A stretch of DNA of 64,000 nt, taken from NCBI GenBank assembly GCA_030528625.1, contig JAUMYN010000002.1, forward strand, positions 1 through 64,000, in the 5' to 3' direction. Below, one piece after another: positions 1 through 11,691 of this stretch (position 1 is the first letter of the stretch; each line of letters starts with the position of its first letter). The position numbers and the translations under genes are program-made. This stretch comes from Candidatus Saccharimonadota bacterium. Lineage in GTDB: Bacteria > Patescibacteriota > Saccharimonadia > Saccharimonadales > Saccharimonadaceae. The notes below the pieces were generated by a model. That model was given only the letters and a program-made list of their open reading frames with translations. It did no database searches and was not told the DNA's origin.

Positions 1-660
1 TTCACTATCGATCGTATATTATATTTAGCCTTGGCTGGTGGTCCAGCCAGATTCAAACAGGGTTTCTCGTGCCCCGTCCTACTCGATAAAACATATATAA
101 GGTCAGCGTCGTTTTCGCATACACGACTTTCACGTTCTTTGGTTAATCATTCAAATTATTCTGCTAACCACGCCGATTTCTTACCTTACTCACTGTTGAT
201 AGCCAGTGATCGCAAATCAGATTGCTGAACCGAAGTTCAACGCTCTGACTTGGTCATATGTTATATCACAACCCCTTATAAGTATTCGCCTATCAGCTTA
301 TTGTCTATTGATCCAAGCTTTGAACTTGCGCGGCGTTCGTTAAAACCCGAGTTCAAAGTATTTGAACAATAGACAAAACTTAAAAGGTTTGGGCTGTTGC
401 GATTTCGCTCGCCACTACTTTCGCAATCGTTATTTACTTTCTCTTCCTCAACCTACTAAGATGTTTCAGTTCAGTTGGTTCCCGCTCACGTACCTATGTG
501 TTCAGTACGAGGCAACATGGCATGTCCCATGCTGGGTTTCCCCATTCGGAAATCCCCGGATCAAAGCTTGTTGACAGCTTCCCGAGGCTTATCGCAGTCT
601 TCCACGTCCTTCATCGGTAATATACGTCTAGGCATCCATTTAGCGCCCTTGAGTACCTTT
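1..660 (-). rRNA. rrl: 23S ribosomal RNA, 5' part
   Basis: This is the 5' third of domain I of 23S rRNA; the gene runs out of the window at position 1. Read on the minus strand it shows conserved blocks such as GGATGCCTAGACG near the 5' end (about 620-640), GAAACATCTTAGTAGG (about 456-471) and CCAAGGCTAAATA near position 30. The exact 5' nucleotide is uncertain by about 15 bases. About 660 nt cover what takes about 455 nt in E. coli. Most of the surplus is an extended hairpin arm at 270-390, including a perfect 10-bp stem 301-310/367-376. I see no intron or homing-endonuclease ORF in this part. Confidence 0.95.
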
Positions 661-902
661 TTATGCATTGACTTAACTAGTAATTGTTACTTTACAATCA
701 CTACTACCGTCAATTAAAAACTCAATTTCTTCTCTTCAGATTGTTAATGATCGGTGCCTCACGCTTGAGTGCACACTCGATCCGTCAAAAAAGTTCACGC
801 ATCTGGTTTGCATTCAAGTTGTGGTTCTTACGTCACTGCCCTCGCACTATCCGCAGTGTCTTGCCAGAGGTTCTCTCGGAACATTCGCGTAACTGTTTAT
901 CC
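661..902 (-). other. 23S rRNA leader region
   Basis: No coding sequence is credible here. The stretch lies between the pyrD stop and the mature 23S 5' end and would be the pre-23S leader transcribed from the promoter at 903-931. It should carry the 5' half of the 23S processing stalk, but the partner lies outside the window, so the pairing cannot be tested. Confidence 0.6.
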
Positions 903-931
903 ACTATACAGCAGGTGTTTTCTTTTTGCAA
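903..931 (-). promoter_or_regulatory. Predicted 23S rRNA promoter overlapping pyrD stop
   Basis: Minus strand: -35 TTGCAA (926-931), 17-bp spacer, -10 TATAGT (903-908). The TAG stop codon of pyrD (904-906) lies inside the -10 box. Transcription would begin near 896 and run into 23S, so 23S need not be transcribed from the 16S promoter. Confidence 0.55.
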
Positions 932-2082
932 GTCTTTTTGGAAAGATTTTTAGAATTTTTGGGTGATTTTTTGCAATCGGCGCCAATCGCCTCTGAGATA
1001 TGCGAAAAACCATCCTTTTCAAGCAGAGAAACCAACTCTCGATTCATACGACCGATCAGCGCTGGCCCTTCAAAAATTACACCGGTAATAAGCCCTACTA
1101 AACTAGCCCCTGCGCGAATTTTTTGATATGCATCCTCGGCGGAAAATACTCCCCCCACCCCGATAACCACCAATCGATCGCCGTAGTTCTCGTACGTATG
1201 CCGTATTAGCTCCAGGCTGTGTTGCTGGGCGGGGATACCACTCAAGCCGCCTCGAATCTCGTCGGTTAACGGATCCTTCACCGCCACCCGATCGCGCTCT
1301 TTCACTAGATTTGCTACCGTCACTCCCTGCACATTGTGCTGCGCAATTACCGACAAGAGTCGCTCAAACTGTGCTCTATCGTAGAGATGCGGCATCTTGA
1401 TGAGCAGCGGCACATTCCGTCGCGGTACCGCATCAAGAGCGGCCAGTAGCGCCTTCAACGATTGCGGCTCAATAAAGGGCTCGCGCCCCGCATTTGGACA
1501 AGAGATGTTAATTTCAATAGCGGTCGCCAACTGATGTTCGATAATATACTCTGTTGTTTTTTTAACATCGTTGATAATCGCCTGCTCAGTGGGGCGCCCT
1601 TGTCCTGCGGTAATTGTTGTCGTATTAGCAATAACCGCTACCGATAGGATAGTCGGCATGTGTTGTAATTTTGTCAGCTTTTTAGCTATCTGGGGTGCGC
1701 AGTGCCCCAACCCCTTGTTTGGCATACCAGCAAACACTACCAGCGACCGAGTTTTCGGCAGTCGATGAAACCACGGCCGACGATTGCCTTTTCGCGGCTC
1801 CAGAGTCATTGATCCGCCAGTAGCGAACCCGAATCCGACGCGCTCCATTAGAGGTGCTAATTCAGCGCTCTTGTCAAAGCCAGCGGACAGCCCCACTGGG
1901 TTTTGAAACTGCATCCCCATAAGCTCCTGCTTTAAGGCCTCGTGGCTAAACGACCACCATCGCCCCAGCAGCCATCGCAGCGGTGCAATCGATTGTACGA
2001 GCCGACCCGCTGCCACTGTCAGCCGATGCGCCGTATCTGGACTCAGTAAAAACAACAACGGCTTCATCACGTATTTGTACAT
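904..2082 (-). CDS. pyrD: Dihydroorotate dehydrogenase, class 2-like
   Basis: 392 aa. PyrD oxidises dihydroorotate to orotate in pyrimidine synthesis. The helical N-terminal extension (residues 1-60) is typical of membrane-associated class 2 enzymes, followed by an FMN-binding TIM barrel with NPVGLSAGFDKSAEL near residue 62, an INISCPN active-site segment near 195 and a phosphate-binding GVGG/GLITG region near 300-330. The C-terminal 25 residues are a lysine-rich tail (SKKTCKKK) outside the family core. The start is supported by a -10 box (TATACT, 2089-2094) ending 6 bp before the ATG, which implies a leaderless mRNA. It lies between 16S and 23S, an unusual place. No other pyrimidine-synthesis gene is in the window. 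Confidence 0.93.
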   Translation of the reverse strand: MYKYVMKPLLFLLSPDTAHRLTVAAGRLVQSIAPLRWLLGRWWSFSHEALKQELMGMQFQNPVGLSAGFDKSAELAPLMERVGFGFATGGSMTLEPRKGNRRPWFHRLPKTRSLVVFAGMPNKGLGHCAPQIAKKLTKLQHMPTILSVAVIANTTTITAGQGRPTEQAIINDVKKTTEYIIEHQLATAIEINISCPNAGREPFIEPQSLKALLAALDAVPRRNVPLLIKMPHLYDRAQFERLLSVIAQHNVQGVTVANLVKERDRVAVKDPLTDEIRGGLSGIPAQQHSLELIRHTYENYGDRLVVIGVGGVFSAEDAYQKIRAGASLVGLITGVIFEGPALIGRMNRELVSLLEKDGFSHISEAIGADCKKSPKNSKNLSKKTCKKKTPAV

Positions 2083-2088
2083 GAAACG

Positions 2089-2094
2089 AGTATA
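2089..2094 (-). promoter_or_regulatory. -10 box of pyrD (leaderless)
   Basis: TATACT on the minus strand, separated from the pyrD ATG (2082) by only 6 bp. The expected transcription start therefore falls on or next to the start codon and leaves no room for a ribosome binding site. Confidence 0.5.
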
Positions 2095-2115
2095 CTACAG
2101 TTAAGCGCTAATCGT

Positions 2116-3813
2116 CTACGGCCCGATAATCGTCAGCACATCACTCTGGGCAGTCTCCGTATTGCCAGCCAAATCGACAAATGACACTTCAACCGCAATA
2201 GTCTTCCCGGCATCATCTGCACCAATATGGCAATACCTCTCCGTTTCCGGCGCAAGAAGCTGCCCGTTCTTATACCAACGATATATCACCTTATCCTGAG
2301 GTACTCCGTCACCATCACTCACCTCTGCAACTACGGAGCCGCCCGCTTTTATCTCGCCCTTTAGGTATACGCCAGCATGAGTATGGTTGCTTGCCACCCT
2401 ATTGTTCACACCTTGGTCGACAATCGCACCACCTAGAAGCACATTATCAATAACCTGTACCTGGCGAGAGGTAGATGAAAGATGTATGGTGTAATCATCT
2501 TCACCCAACACTCCTCGATGGATGCGATTACCTATAATCTGACTATCGGTTGCTCCGAGTACCATCACGCCATAGCCGTTGTTCACTAGCGTATTTCCCT
2601 CTATGACAATATCTTTTATCGTTGCCTGGTTTTCTTGACGTTTCACCAATGCCACCCCTGAGCCAAGATTGCCCGACATAACGGAGTCGCGGATTTCCAC
2701 TCCGATAACTGACTGTAGATGCTCTGGTTCAATATCGATACCAGCGCTCGGAGCGGTACCGTGCGTCGTACGAAATACCGAACGTAACACCTTAATAGAC
2801 GCTCCGTCGACAATCGATAAGCCCTGGCGTCGATTCCCTTCCGCTGTTACTCTATGCAAAATAATATCACGACTTCTGTGGGCAACATTTCCTCCAATAT
2901 AAAACCCATCACCCCAGAACTCCTTTGCCCTTACTCCTTCAATAACGACTTTTTTGGATGAAACAATGCTCACGCCATGGCCCCATTCGCCGCCTTCTCC
3001 CTGATGGTTCGCCCGATCACCTACCAAGGTGCCGCCTGCGATATGGGCATTTTCCACCCCGCTTAACCTGAAAATTGCATAATGCGAAGAACTAGTCGCC
3101 ATCGCCTGCAATGTCGTCGTCTCGGTCATTCGCACCGTTACATTACTCCTCATATACAGTCCCGTCAACCCGAACTGACCATCAGAGGCATTTAATGTGC
3201 TGTTAATCATATAGGTACCGCTAGGGATTTCGACTACTCCTCCGCCCGCAGCGGCCGCATAATCAATTGCGCGCTGAATGGCGATCGTGTCATCACTCAG
3301 GCCATCGCCTTTGGCGCCGAAGCGCTCGTCCGTGACATTTATTACCGTGCTATTAGACTGTCCTGGAATCAAAGTGATAACCTCCCCAGGTTGAGCAGGG
3401 CTGCTCGACGGCGGCAGCGCCGGCCGTGGGAGAATCGGTAATATGGCGGGATGTTCGGCGCGAGGCCGCGGCGGAGCGGTCGCTGGAGTCGTCACCGGTA
3501 CTCGCCGCGCAGTCCTACGAGAAGAGGTCGCTGTTGTCGCCTGCTGCCACCTGTCCGTTCCTCTTTCCTCTTCCCTCCTATCGGTGATCGATCCTTGCGA
3601 GTCATCGCTCTTGCGATAGTCTTGACCTGCCGCGACACCCTGCGCCGCGGTACGTTTCGTGACGACATCGCCGCTCGTATCACTGTTGAGGGCAATATGC
3701 CTATCTGGCGACAAAGCGGCCGCTACACCAAGTACCACAACCGCCGCAATCAGCGCCAGCATTGCTGCGACTATGCTTATGGTTATTCTTGACTGTTGGC
3801 TTGGTATGTCCAT
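2116..3813 (-). CDS. Membrane-anchored right-handed beta-helix protein (pectate-lyase-like)
   Basis: About 565 aa from ATG 3813; an in-frame TTG at 3840 would add 9 residues. One membrane segment follows a short basic start (about residues 12-36), then a Ser/Thr/Arg/Pro-rich linker to about 165. Next comes a pectate-lyase-3-like start (DERFGAKGDGLSDDTIAIQRAID) and many turns of a parallel beta-helix with N-rich ladders (IEGNTLVNNGYGVMVLGATDSQIIGN). An Ig-like domain (YRWYKNGQLL near the C-terminus) ends the protein. The architecture suggests an exported, anchored protein that binds or cuts polysaccharide (lyase, hydrolase or epimerase). No catalytic residues can be assigned, so activity is unproven. 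In an epibiont, the host cell surface is a plausible target. Confidence 0.8.
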   Translation of the reverse strand: MDIPSQQSRITISIVAAMLALIAAVVVLGVAAALSPDRHIALNSDTSGDVVTKRTAAQGVAAGQDYRKSDDSQGSITDRREEERGTDRWQQATTATSSRRTARRVPVTTPATAPPRPRAEHPAILPILPRPALPPSSSPAQPGEVITLIPGQSNSTVINVTDERFGAKGDGLSDDTIAIQRAIDYAAAAGGGVVEIPSGTYMINSTLNASDGQFGLTGLYMRSNVTVRMTETTTLQAMATSSSHYAIFRLSGVENAHIAGGTLVGDRANHQGEGGEWGHGVSIVSSKKVVIEGVRAKEFWGDGFYIGGNVAHRSRDIILHRVTAEGNRRQGLSIVDGASIKVLRSVFRTTHGTAPSAGIDIEPEHLQSVIGVEIRDSVMSGNLGSGVALVKRQENQATIKDIVIEGNTLVNNGYGVMVLGATDSQIIGNRIHRGVLGEDDYTIHLSSTSRQVQVIDNVLLGGAIVDQGVNNRVASNHTHAGVYLKGEIKAGGSVVAEVSDGDGVPQDKVIYRWYKNGQLLAPETERYCHIGADDAGKTIAVEVSFVDLAGNTETAQSDVLTIIGP

Positions 3814-3929
3814 AGTGTTTATTTTTGTATTGACGATCAATACGCCCCAATCAGGTATTGTCTTGGCTTACACCCTATACTGTAGCGGGTTTTGAGGTAA
3901 AAAGCAAATTGTTTACAGATAGCGGGGAA

Positions 3930-3955
3930 ATAAAAAACTACCCAATAGAGTAGTT
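3930..3955 (-). terminator. Terminator of the Val-Ile-Ala tRNA operon
   Basis: On the minus strand an 8-bp hairpin (AACTACTC/GGGTAGTT, loop TATT; 3936-3955) is followed by TTTTATTT. It lies 8 bp past the CCA end of tRNA-Val, so the tRNA operon ends here, before the beta-helix gene. Confidence 0.75.
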
Positions 3956-3963
3956 ATCGTTAA

Positions 3964-4040
3964 TGGTGGGCGCTGAGGGGCTCGAACCCCCGACCCTCTC
4001 GGTGTAAACGAGATGCTCTAGCCAACTGAGCTAAGCGCCC
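3964..4040 (-). tRNA. tRNA-Val (UAC)
   Basis: 77 nt with encoded CCA. It has a 7-bp acceptor stem GGGCGCT/AGCGCCC, a D-arm GCTC..GAGC, an anticodon stem TCTCG/CGAGA with loop TTTACAC (anticodon TAC) and a standard T-arm. Last gene of a three-tRNA operon. Confidence 0.97.
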
Positions 4041-4098
4041 GCACTGGGTGTATCCATAGCGCATATTATATCTCGCCCTGCTCGATATAATGACACTA

Positions 4099-4175
4099 TG
4101 GTGGGCGATGAGGGACTTGAACCTCCGACCTCGTCATTATCAGTGACGCGCTCTAACCAGCTGAGCTAATCGCCC
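4099..4175 (-). tRNA. tRNA-Ile (GAU)
   Basis: 77 nt with encoded CCA. Acceptor stem GGGCGAT/ATCGCCC; anticodon stem CGTCA/TGACG with loop CTGATAA, anticodon GAT. Middle gene of the operon. With tRNA-Ala it recalls the classic 16S-Ile-Ala-23S spacer, but here the order is Ala-Ile-Val behind a separate promoter. Confidence 0.97.
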
Positions 4176-4221
4176 TCATGCTGTCTTGGAGGATGCACCA
4201 GACTAAGCCTGACATCCTGTA

Positions 4222-4298
4222 TGGTGGAGGCACAGGGACTCGAACCCTGGACCCCCTGCTTGCAAAGCAGGTGCTCTAGCCAACTGAGCTATGCCCCC
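4222..4298 (-). tRNA. tRNA-Ala (UGC)
   Basis: 77 nt with encoded CCA. Acceptor stem GGGGGCA/TGCCTCC contains the G3:U70 wobble pair that identifies alanine tRNAs; anticodon loop TTTGCAA gives anticodon TGC. First gene of the tRNA operon. Confidence 0.98.
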
Positions 4299-4318
4299 AT
4301 TTCGCCAAGACTTACTCC

Positions 4319-4347
4319 ATTGTACCGTATCTTTTTCGTTCTGACAA
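4319..4347 (-). promoter_or_regulatory. Promoter of the Ala-Ile-Val tRNA operon
   Basis: -35 TTGTCA (4342-4347), 17-bp spacer, -10 TACAAT (4319-4324) on the minus strand, about 20 bp before tRNA-Ala. It is interleaved with the oppositely oriented promoter of the small membrane protein gene. Confidence 0.75.
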
Positions 4348-4350
4348 GAG

Positions 4351-4356
4351 TATAAT
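4351..4356 (+). promoter_or_regulatory. -10 box of the 77-aa membrane protein gene
   Basis: TATAAT on the plus strand, 9 bp before the ATG at 4366, so any leader would be only 2-3 nt. I see no good -35 element. Confidence 0.5.
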
Positions 4357-4365
4357 GGAAAAGAT

Positions 4366-4599
4366 ATGTATGAATTTAGTTTTGGCGCCTTTATTCTTGG
4401 AACGCTCATCCTGGCGAGCGGCGCAACCATAACGATCTATCATCAGAAAATTGCCGATAATCTGGGCGGCGGTGTCGCCAGCTATGATCGCTTTAAGTTT
4501 TGGGGTGTCGTCATCTGTATTGTCGGTCTTTTTATCGCCCTTGGGCTCCACTCCATCCTTCTCCATGGTCTGGTGAATTTGCTTTTTCATCGCTCCTGA
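4366..4599 (+). CDS. Small membrane protein, unknown function
   Basis: 77 aa with two hydrophobic segments (about residues 6-25 and 45-68) separated by a short polar loop (YHQKIADNLGGG). I recognise no domain. The ORF has a -10 box 9 bp upstream and a terminator 35 bp downstream, so it looks like a complete single-gene unit. It is inserted, on the opposite strand, between the tRNA operon and 16S. Confidence 0.7.
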   Translation: MYEFSFGAFILGTLILASGATITIYHQKIADNLGGGVASYDRFKFWGVVICIVGLFIALGLHSILLHGLVNLLFHRS

Positions 4600-4633
4600 C
4601 TCCACTCGCCGCAATAGGAATGATACTAAACGA

Positions 4634-4663
4634 AAACACCCCCTGGTTCACAAGGGGGTGTTT
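4634..4663. terminator. Bidirectional terminator between 16S and the small membrane gene
   Basis: Perfect inverted repeat AAACACCCCCT/AGGGGGTGTTT around an 8-nt loop, with T-rich ends on both strands. On the minus strand it lies about 165 bp past the mature 16S 3' end; on the plus strand it ends the 4366-4599 gene. It separates 16S transcription from the tRNAs and 23S. Confidence 0.85.
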
Positions 4664-4668
4664 CTTGA

Positions 4669-4694
4669 TAACAATTTGATTGTGCAATCCATCG
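4669..4694 (-). repeat. 16S pre-rRNA processing stem, 3' half
   Basis: The 20 bases at 4669-4688 are perfectly complementary to 6455-6474 in the 16S leader, and CATCG (4690-4694) extends the match after a small internal loop. Together they form a roughly 25-bp helix closing the whole 16S precursor, the usual substrate of RNase III-type processing. Confidence 0.85.
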
Positions 4695-4828
4695 CTGGTT
4701 TATCGTAGAGAAGGTTGTTGAACTTTGTCTCACCCCGATAGGGTAATAGTAAATATGTAAGCTCAGCATATTTACGAGACCGACCTAGCTCAACTTGTGA
4801 TTGCTCGACAAGTTGGCATCTATTCTCC

Positions 4829-6405
<1,577 letters not shown>

Positions 6406-6447
6406 TTACTTATCACAAGTAAAAGGCTCTACAAAAATATAAACTGA

Positions 6448-6474
6448 CGATGATATTGCACAATCAAATTGTTA
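6448..6474 (-). repeat. 16S pre-rRNA processing stem, 5' half
   Basis: 6455-6474 pairs perfectly over 20 bases with 4669-4688 beyond the 16S 3' end, and 6448-6452 pairs with 4690-4694. It lies about 50 nt before the mature 16S 5' end. Confidence 0.85.
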
Positions 6475-6567
6475 ACGTTCGGGCCTGGTGTCGCCGTCGC
6501 GACTGATGCTACACTTACTGATGTAATTGCGGCTTGGCCTCGCACTCCAGCCACCAGACTGATACCC

Positions 6568-6596
6568 ATCATACCTGATCCTCTCCGCCAGGTCAA
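6568..6596 (-). promoter_or_regulatory. 16S rRNA promoter
   Basis: -35 TTGACC (6591-6596), 17-bp spacer, -10 TATGAT (6568-6573) on the minus strand. The predicted start near 6561 gives a leader of about 155 nt. The promoter sits 14 bp past the stop codon of the DUF212 gene. Confidence 0.8.
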
Positions 6597-6609
6597 GGGT
6601 TATTGTCGA

Positions 6610-7041
6610 TTATTTTGTAGCGAAAATTACAACAGATGCTATTGCCGCGCCAAGCACGGCGCCAACCAATACCTCGACAGGGGTGTGCCCATGCGCTACA
6701 CGCGGCATTTTTAACGGCAGTTTCTGCATCGTGATCACCTCGCGCAAGGCATTGCCCTGTTCGCCAGAAGAAAATCGCACCATAATCGCATCATACATCA
6801 CCACCGCGGCAAACAGCGCAGCAATGGCAAAGGAAGCACCCTGTACACCATCGTACCAGCCAATGGCTATCGCAAGCGCCGCTACCGACGCCGCATGGGC
6901 GCTCGGCATACCGCCAGAGAGTAGCAGCCCTGATCGTGGATTGCCATGGAAGATTCGACGGTTATGGCCAAGCATCCGCACCAGCTGCTTCGCTCCTTGG
7001 GCTGCCACCCAGGCAATTGCCACGATCAGTAGATATTTCAT
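6610..7041 (-). CDS. DUF212 / YuiD-like PAP2-related membrane protein
   Basis: 143 aa. It matches the divergent PAP2 family (DUF212, YuiD-like) with SGGMPSAHAASVAALA (about residues 42-57), VMYDAIMVR (about 80-88) and a C-terminal GHTPVEVLVGAVLG segment. Several hydrophobic stretches indicate 3-4 membrane passes. Related PAP2 enzymes are lipid phosphatases, but activity of this family is not established. The start lies 3 bp past the gyrA stop, so it is the last gene of the gyrase operon. Confidence 0.85.
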   Translation of the reverse strand: MKYLLIVAIAWVAAQGAKQLVRMLGHNRRIFHGNPRSGLLLSGGMPSAHAASVAALAIAIGWYDGVQGASFAIAALFAAVVMYDAIMVRFSSGEQGNALREVITMQKLPLKMPRVAHGHTPVEVLVGAVLGAAIASVVIFATK

Positions 7042-7044
7042 GTT

Positions 7045-9546
7045 CTATTCCTCGCCTGCCGGCCGCTCCTCCATGAGACCGATCGACGACACCGCATCAC
7101 CCTCGCTGAGGCGCATAATCGTCACGCCCTGTGTCGTACGCCCGAGTAGTTTAATATCAGCCAGGCTTAGCCGGATCGTCTGGCCGTTTTGCGAAACCAG
7201 GATGGCATCGGTCATATCCGGATCAATGGTTTGCACCGAGATAATCGGCCCAGTCTTCGTCGTCACCAAGGCAGCCTTGATACCGACACCGCCGCGCTTA
7301 TGGCTCGGGAAGTGAGTCACTTTGGTACGCTTGCCAAAGCCTCTCTCGCTGATCACCAGTAAGGTTTGCTCGTCGCTGGTCACAATATCCATGCCAACCA
7401 CCCAATCACGAGGGCGCAGTCGTACACCGCGTACGCCACGCGCCGCCCGGCCCATCGGTCGAGCATCCTTCTCGTTGAAACGAATCGCTTGTCCAGCCGA
7501 TGTCGAGATGATGACGTCGCTCTCTCCATCGGTCTTCTTGATCCAGCGCAGCTCATCGCCATCGTCCAGCTTGATAGCAATCAACCCGTTGGTACGAATA
7601 TTGGCATAATCAGCCAGCGGCGTCTTCTTGACAGTGCCGTGAGTCGTTGCCATAAACAGATAACCGGTGTCCTTAGCATTCTTTTCATGCTTGATGATAG
7701 CCGTAATTTTCTCTTCAGGCTGTAGTTGCAACAGGTTAACTGCCGCCACGCCTTTAGCGCTCAGGCTAGCTGCTGGCACCTCATAGGCCTTGAGTCGGAA
7801 GACGCGGCCTCTGTTGGTAAAGAAGAGGAGATAGTCATGGGTATTAGCCGGCACAATCTGAGCGATAATATCCTCCTCCTTGGTGGTCATGCCGCGCTTG
7901 CCCTTGCCACCGCGGTTCTGCTTACGATAGTCGCTTGCCAGGGTACGCTTGATGTAATTCTCCGTTGTCAAAAGAACAACGGCATCTTCCTCTGGGATAA
8001 GCTCCTCATCGGAGAACTTGCCCAGCTCGTGATTGATCATCTTACTGCGGCGCTCATCACCATACCTGTCTTTCATCTCCAATAGCTCAGTCTTGATGAT
8101 CTTCAAAATCTCGCGCTCGTCCGCCAAAATCCCCTCTAGCTTGGCGATTAAGACGAGCAGCTCTTTCAGCTCATTCTCGATTGCCTCACGCTCCAGACCA
8201 GTCAGGCGACGCAACTGCATTGCCAAAATGGCCTTGGCTTGAATTTCGCTCAGACCAAACTTTTCGCGCAGATTTTTCTCGGCCTCTTCCTGAGTCTTGG
8301 AGGCGCGGATCGTCTTGATGACTTCCTCAATATGATCCAGCGCAATCTTGTAACCTTCGAGAATATGCGCCCGCGCCTTGGCTTTCTTTAATTCAAACTC
8401 AGTGCGGCGGCGCACCACGATCTGGCGGTGTTTGACAAACTCGCCCAGGATATCACACAGCCCTAGAATTCGCGGCTGAATACCATCAATTAGCGCCAGC
8501 ATATTGTAGTGGAAATTGGTCTGTAGTGCCGTCAGTTTATACAATTGATTGAGCACTTTCTTAGGATAAGCATCCTTTTTCAATTCAATCACCACTCGGA
8601 CATCGCCGCGAGCCGACTCGTCGCGCAGATCGCTAATGGTGGTCAGTTTCTTCTCCTTCACCAGATCGGCAATTTTTTCAATCAGTGTCGCCTTGTTCAC
8701 CCCATAGGGAATTTCGCTTACCACAATCTGATGACGGCCGCGCTTCGTCTCCTCAATCTCGGCTACCGCCCGAATCGTCACACTACCGCGACCCGTCGCA
8801 TAGGCTTGGCGCATCGGCGCACCGCCATACACCGTCGCCCCAGTCGGGAAGTCCGGCCCCTTAACATAGGCCAAGAGGTCATCGACCGTCGCCTCAGGAT
8901 GATCAATCAGATGAATGGTTGCGTCAACCAACTCACCGAGATTATGCGTCGGAATACTGGTAGCCATGCCGACCGCGATACCCACTTGACCATTCAACAA
9001 CAGATTAGGCAGCTTGGCCGGGAGCACTTTCGGCTCCTGTTCTGAACCGTCAAAATTGTCCTTAAAGTCAACCGTTTCTTTGTCGATATCAGCTAATAGC
9101 TCCTCGGCTGGCTTATCAAGTCGCGCCTCAGTGTAGCGATGGGCAGCTGGCGGGTCGCCGTCCATTGAGCCGAAATTACCTTGCCCCTGCACTAGGGTGT
9201 AGCGCATCGCCCAGTCTTGCGCCAAACGCACCATTGAGTCATAAATCGCCGAATCACCATGCGGATGATACTTACCCATCACGTCACCGATGATACGAGC
9301 TGACTTAACAAACTTCGCCGTACTGCGATTACCATTCTGGTTCATTGAATACAGAATACGGCGATGCACCGGCTTGAGGCCATCGCGCACGTCTGGTAGT
9401 GCGCGATCGATAATCACGCTCATAGAGTAGCGCATAAAGCTATCCTCCATGACATGCTCTAGCGTACGGTCTTCGATACGTCGAGAGTGTGTTGTATTAT
9501 TTACAACTTCACCTGAAATCGTTGTGTTTTTATCATCACTACCCAT
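7045..9546 (-). CDS. gyrA: DNA gyrase subunit A
   Basis: 833 aa. This is the DNA-cutting and rejoining subunit. The catalytic Tyr138 lies in [10 protein letters not shown]. The quinolone region reads [10 protein letters not shown] (94-103), keeping Ser99 and Asp103, the residues of the drug-sensitive form. The coiled-coil DNA gate spans about 360-480. The C-terminal domain begins with a GyrA box (QNRGGKG, about residue 565), which marks gyrase rather than topoisomerase IV, and continues as a six-bladed repeat domain. gyrB lies 2 bp upstream on the same strand. Confidence 0.97.
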   Translation of the reverse strand: MGSDDKNTTISGEVVNNTTHSRRIEDRTLEHVMEDSFMRYSMSVIIDRALPDVRDGLKPVHRRILYSMNQNGNRSTAKFVKSARIIGDVMGKYHPHGDSAIYDSMVRLAQDWAMRYTLVQGQGNFGSMDGDPPAAHRYTEARLDKPAEELLADIDKETVDFKDNFDGSEQEPKVLPAKLPNLLLNGQVGIAVGMATSIPTHNLGELVDATIHLIDHPEATVDDLLAYVKGPDFPTGATVYGGAPMRQAYATGRGSVTIRAVAEIEETKRGRHQIVVSEIPYGVNKATLIEKIADLVKEKKLTTISDLRDESARGDVRVVIELKKDAYPKKVLNQLYKLTALQTNFHYNMLALIDGIQPRILGLCDILGEFVKHRQIVVRRRTEFELKKAKARAHILEGYKIALDHIEEVIKTIRASKTQEEAEKNLREKFGLSEIQAKAILAMQLRRLTGLEREAIENELKELLVLIAKLEGILADEREILKIIKTELLEMKDRYGDERRSKMINHELGKFSDEELIPEEDAVVLLTTENYIKRTLASDYRKQNRGGKGKRGMTTKEEDIIAQIVPANTHDYLLFFTNRGRVFRLKAYEVPAASLSAKGVAAVNLLQLQPEEKITAIIKHEKNAKDTGYLFMATTHGTVKKTPLADYANIRTNGLIAIKLDDGDELRWIKKTDGESDVIISTSAGQAIRFNEKDARPMGRAARGVRGVRLRPRDWVVGMDIVTSDEQTLLVISERGFGKRTKVTHFPSHKRGGVGIKAALVTTKTGPIISVQTIDPDMTDAILVSQNGQTIRLSLADIKLLGRTTQGVTIMRLSEGDAVSSIGLMEERPAGEE

Positions 9547-9548
9547 AG

Positions 9549-11564
<2,016 letters not shown>

Positions 11565-11577
11565 TTACAACTCTCCC

Positions 11578-11606
11578 ATTATAGCGCATAAAAATTGTTC
11601 ACTCAA
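11578..11606 (-). promoter_or_regulatory. gyrB promoter
   Basis: -35 TTGAGT (11601-11606), 17-bp spacer, -10 TATAAT (11578-11583) on the minus strand, giving a leader of about 40 nt. Confidence 0.8.
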
Positions 11607-11621
11607 GTGCTTTACGTGAAC
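11597..11621. promoter_or_regulatory. Inverted repeat between divergent promoters (possible operator)
   Basis: GTTCAC (11597-11602) and GTGAAC (11616-11621), spaced by 13 bp. The arms overlap the -35 elements of both the gyrB promoter and the divergent surface-protein promoter. One bound dimer could control both; no regulator is known. Confidence 0.35.
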
Positions 11622-11640
11622 ATATTTCTTATGCTATAAT
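11611..11640 (+). promoter_or_regulatory. Promoter of the LPXTG-type surface protein
   Basis: -35-like TTTACG (11611-11616), 18-bp spacer, -10 TATAAT (11635-11640) on the plus strand. The predicted leader is about 45 nt. Confidence 0.65.
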
Positions 11641-11691
11641 TTACACCATATAGGTAATACTATTGATTGAATAAACAAAAAGGCCAGCACT

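Noticed and set aside
1-717. Several plus-strand frames of 60-80 codons
   Set aside because: They are antisense to 23S rRNA and its leader.
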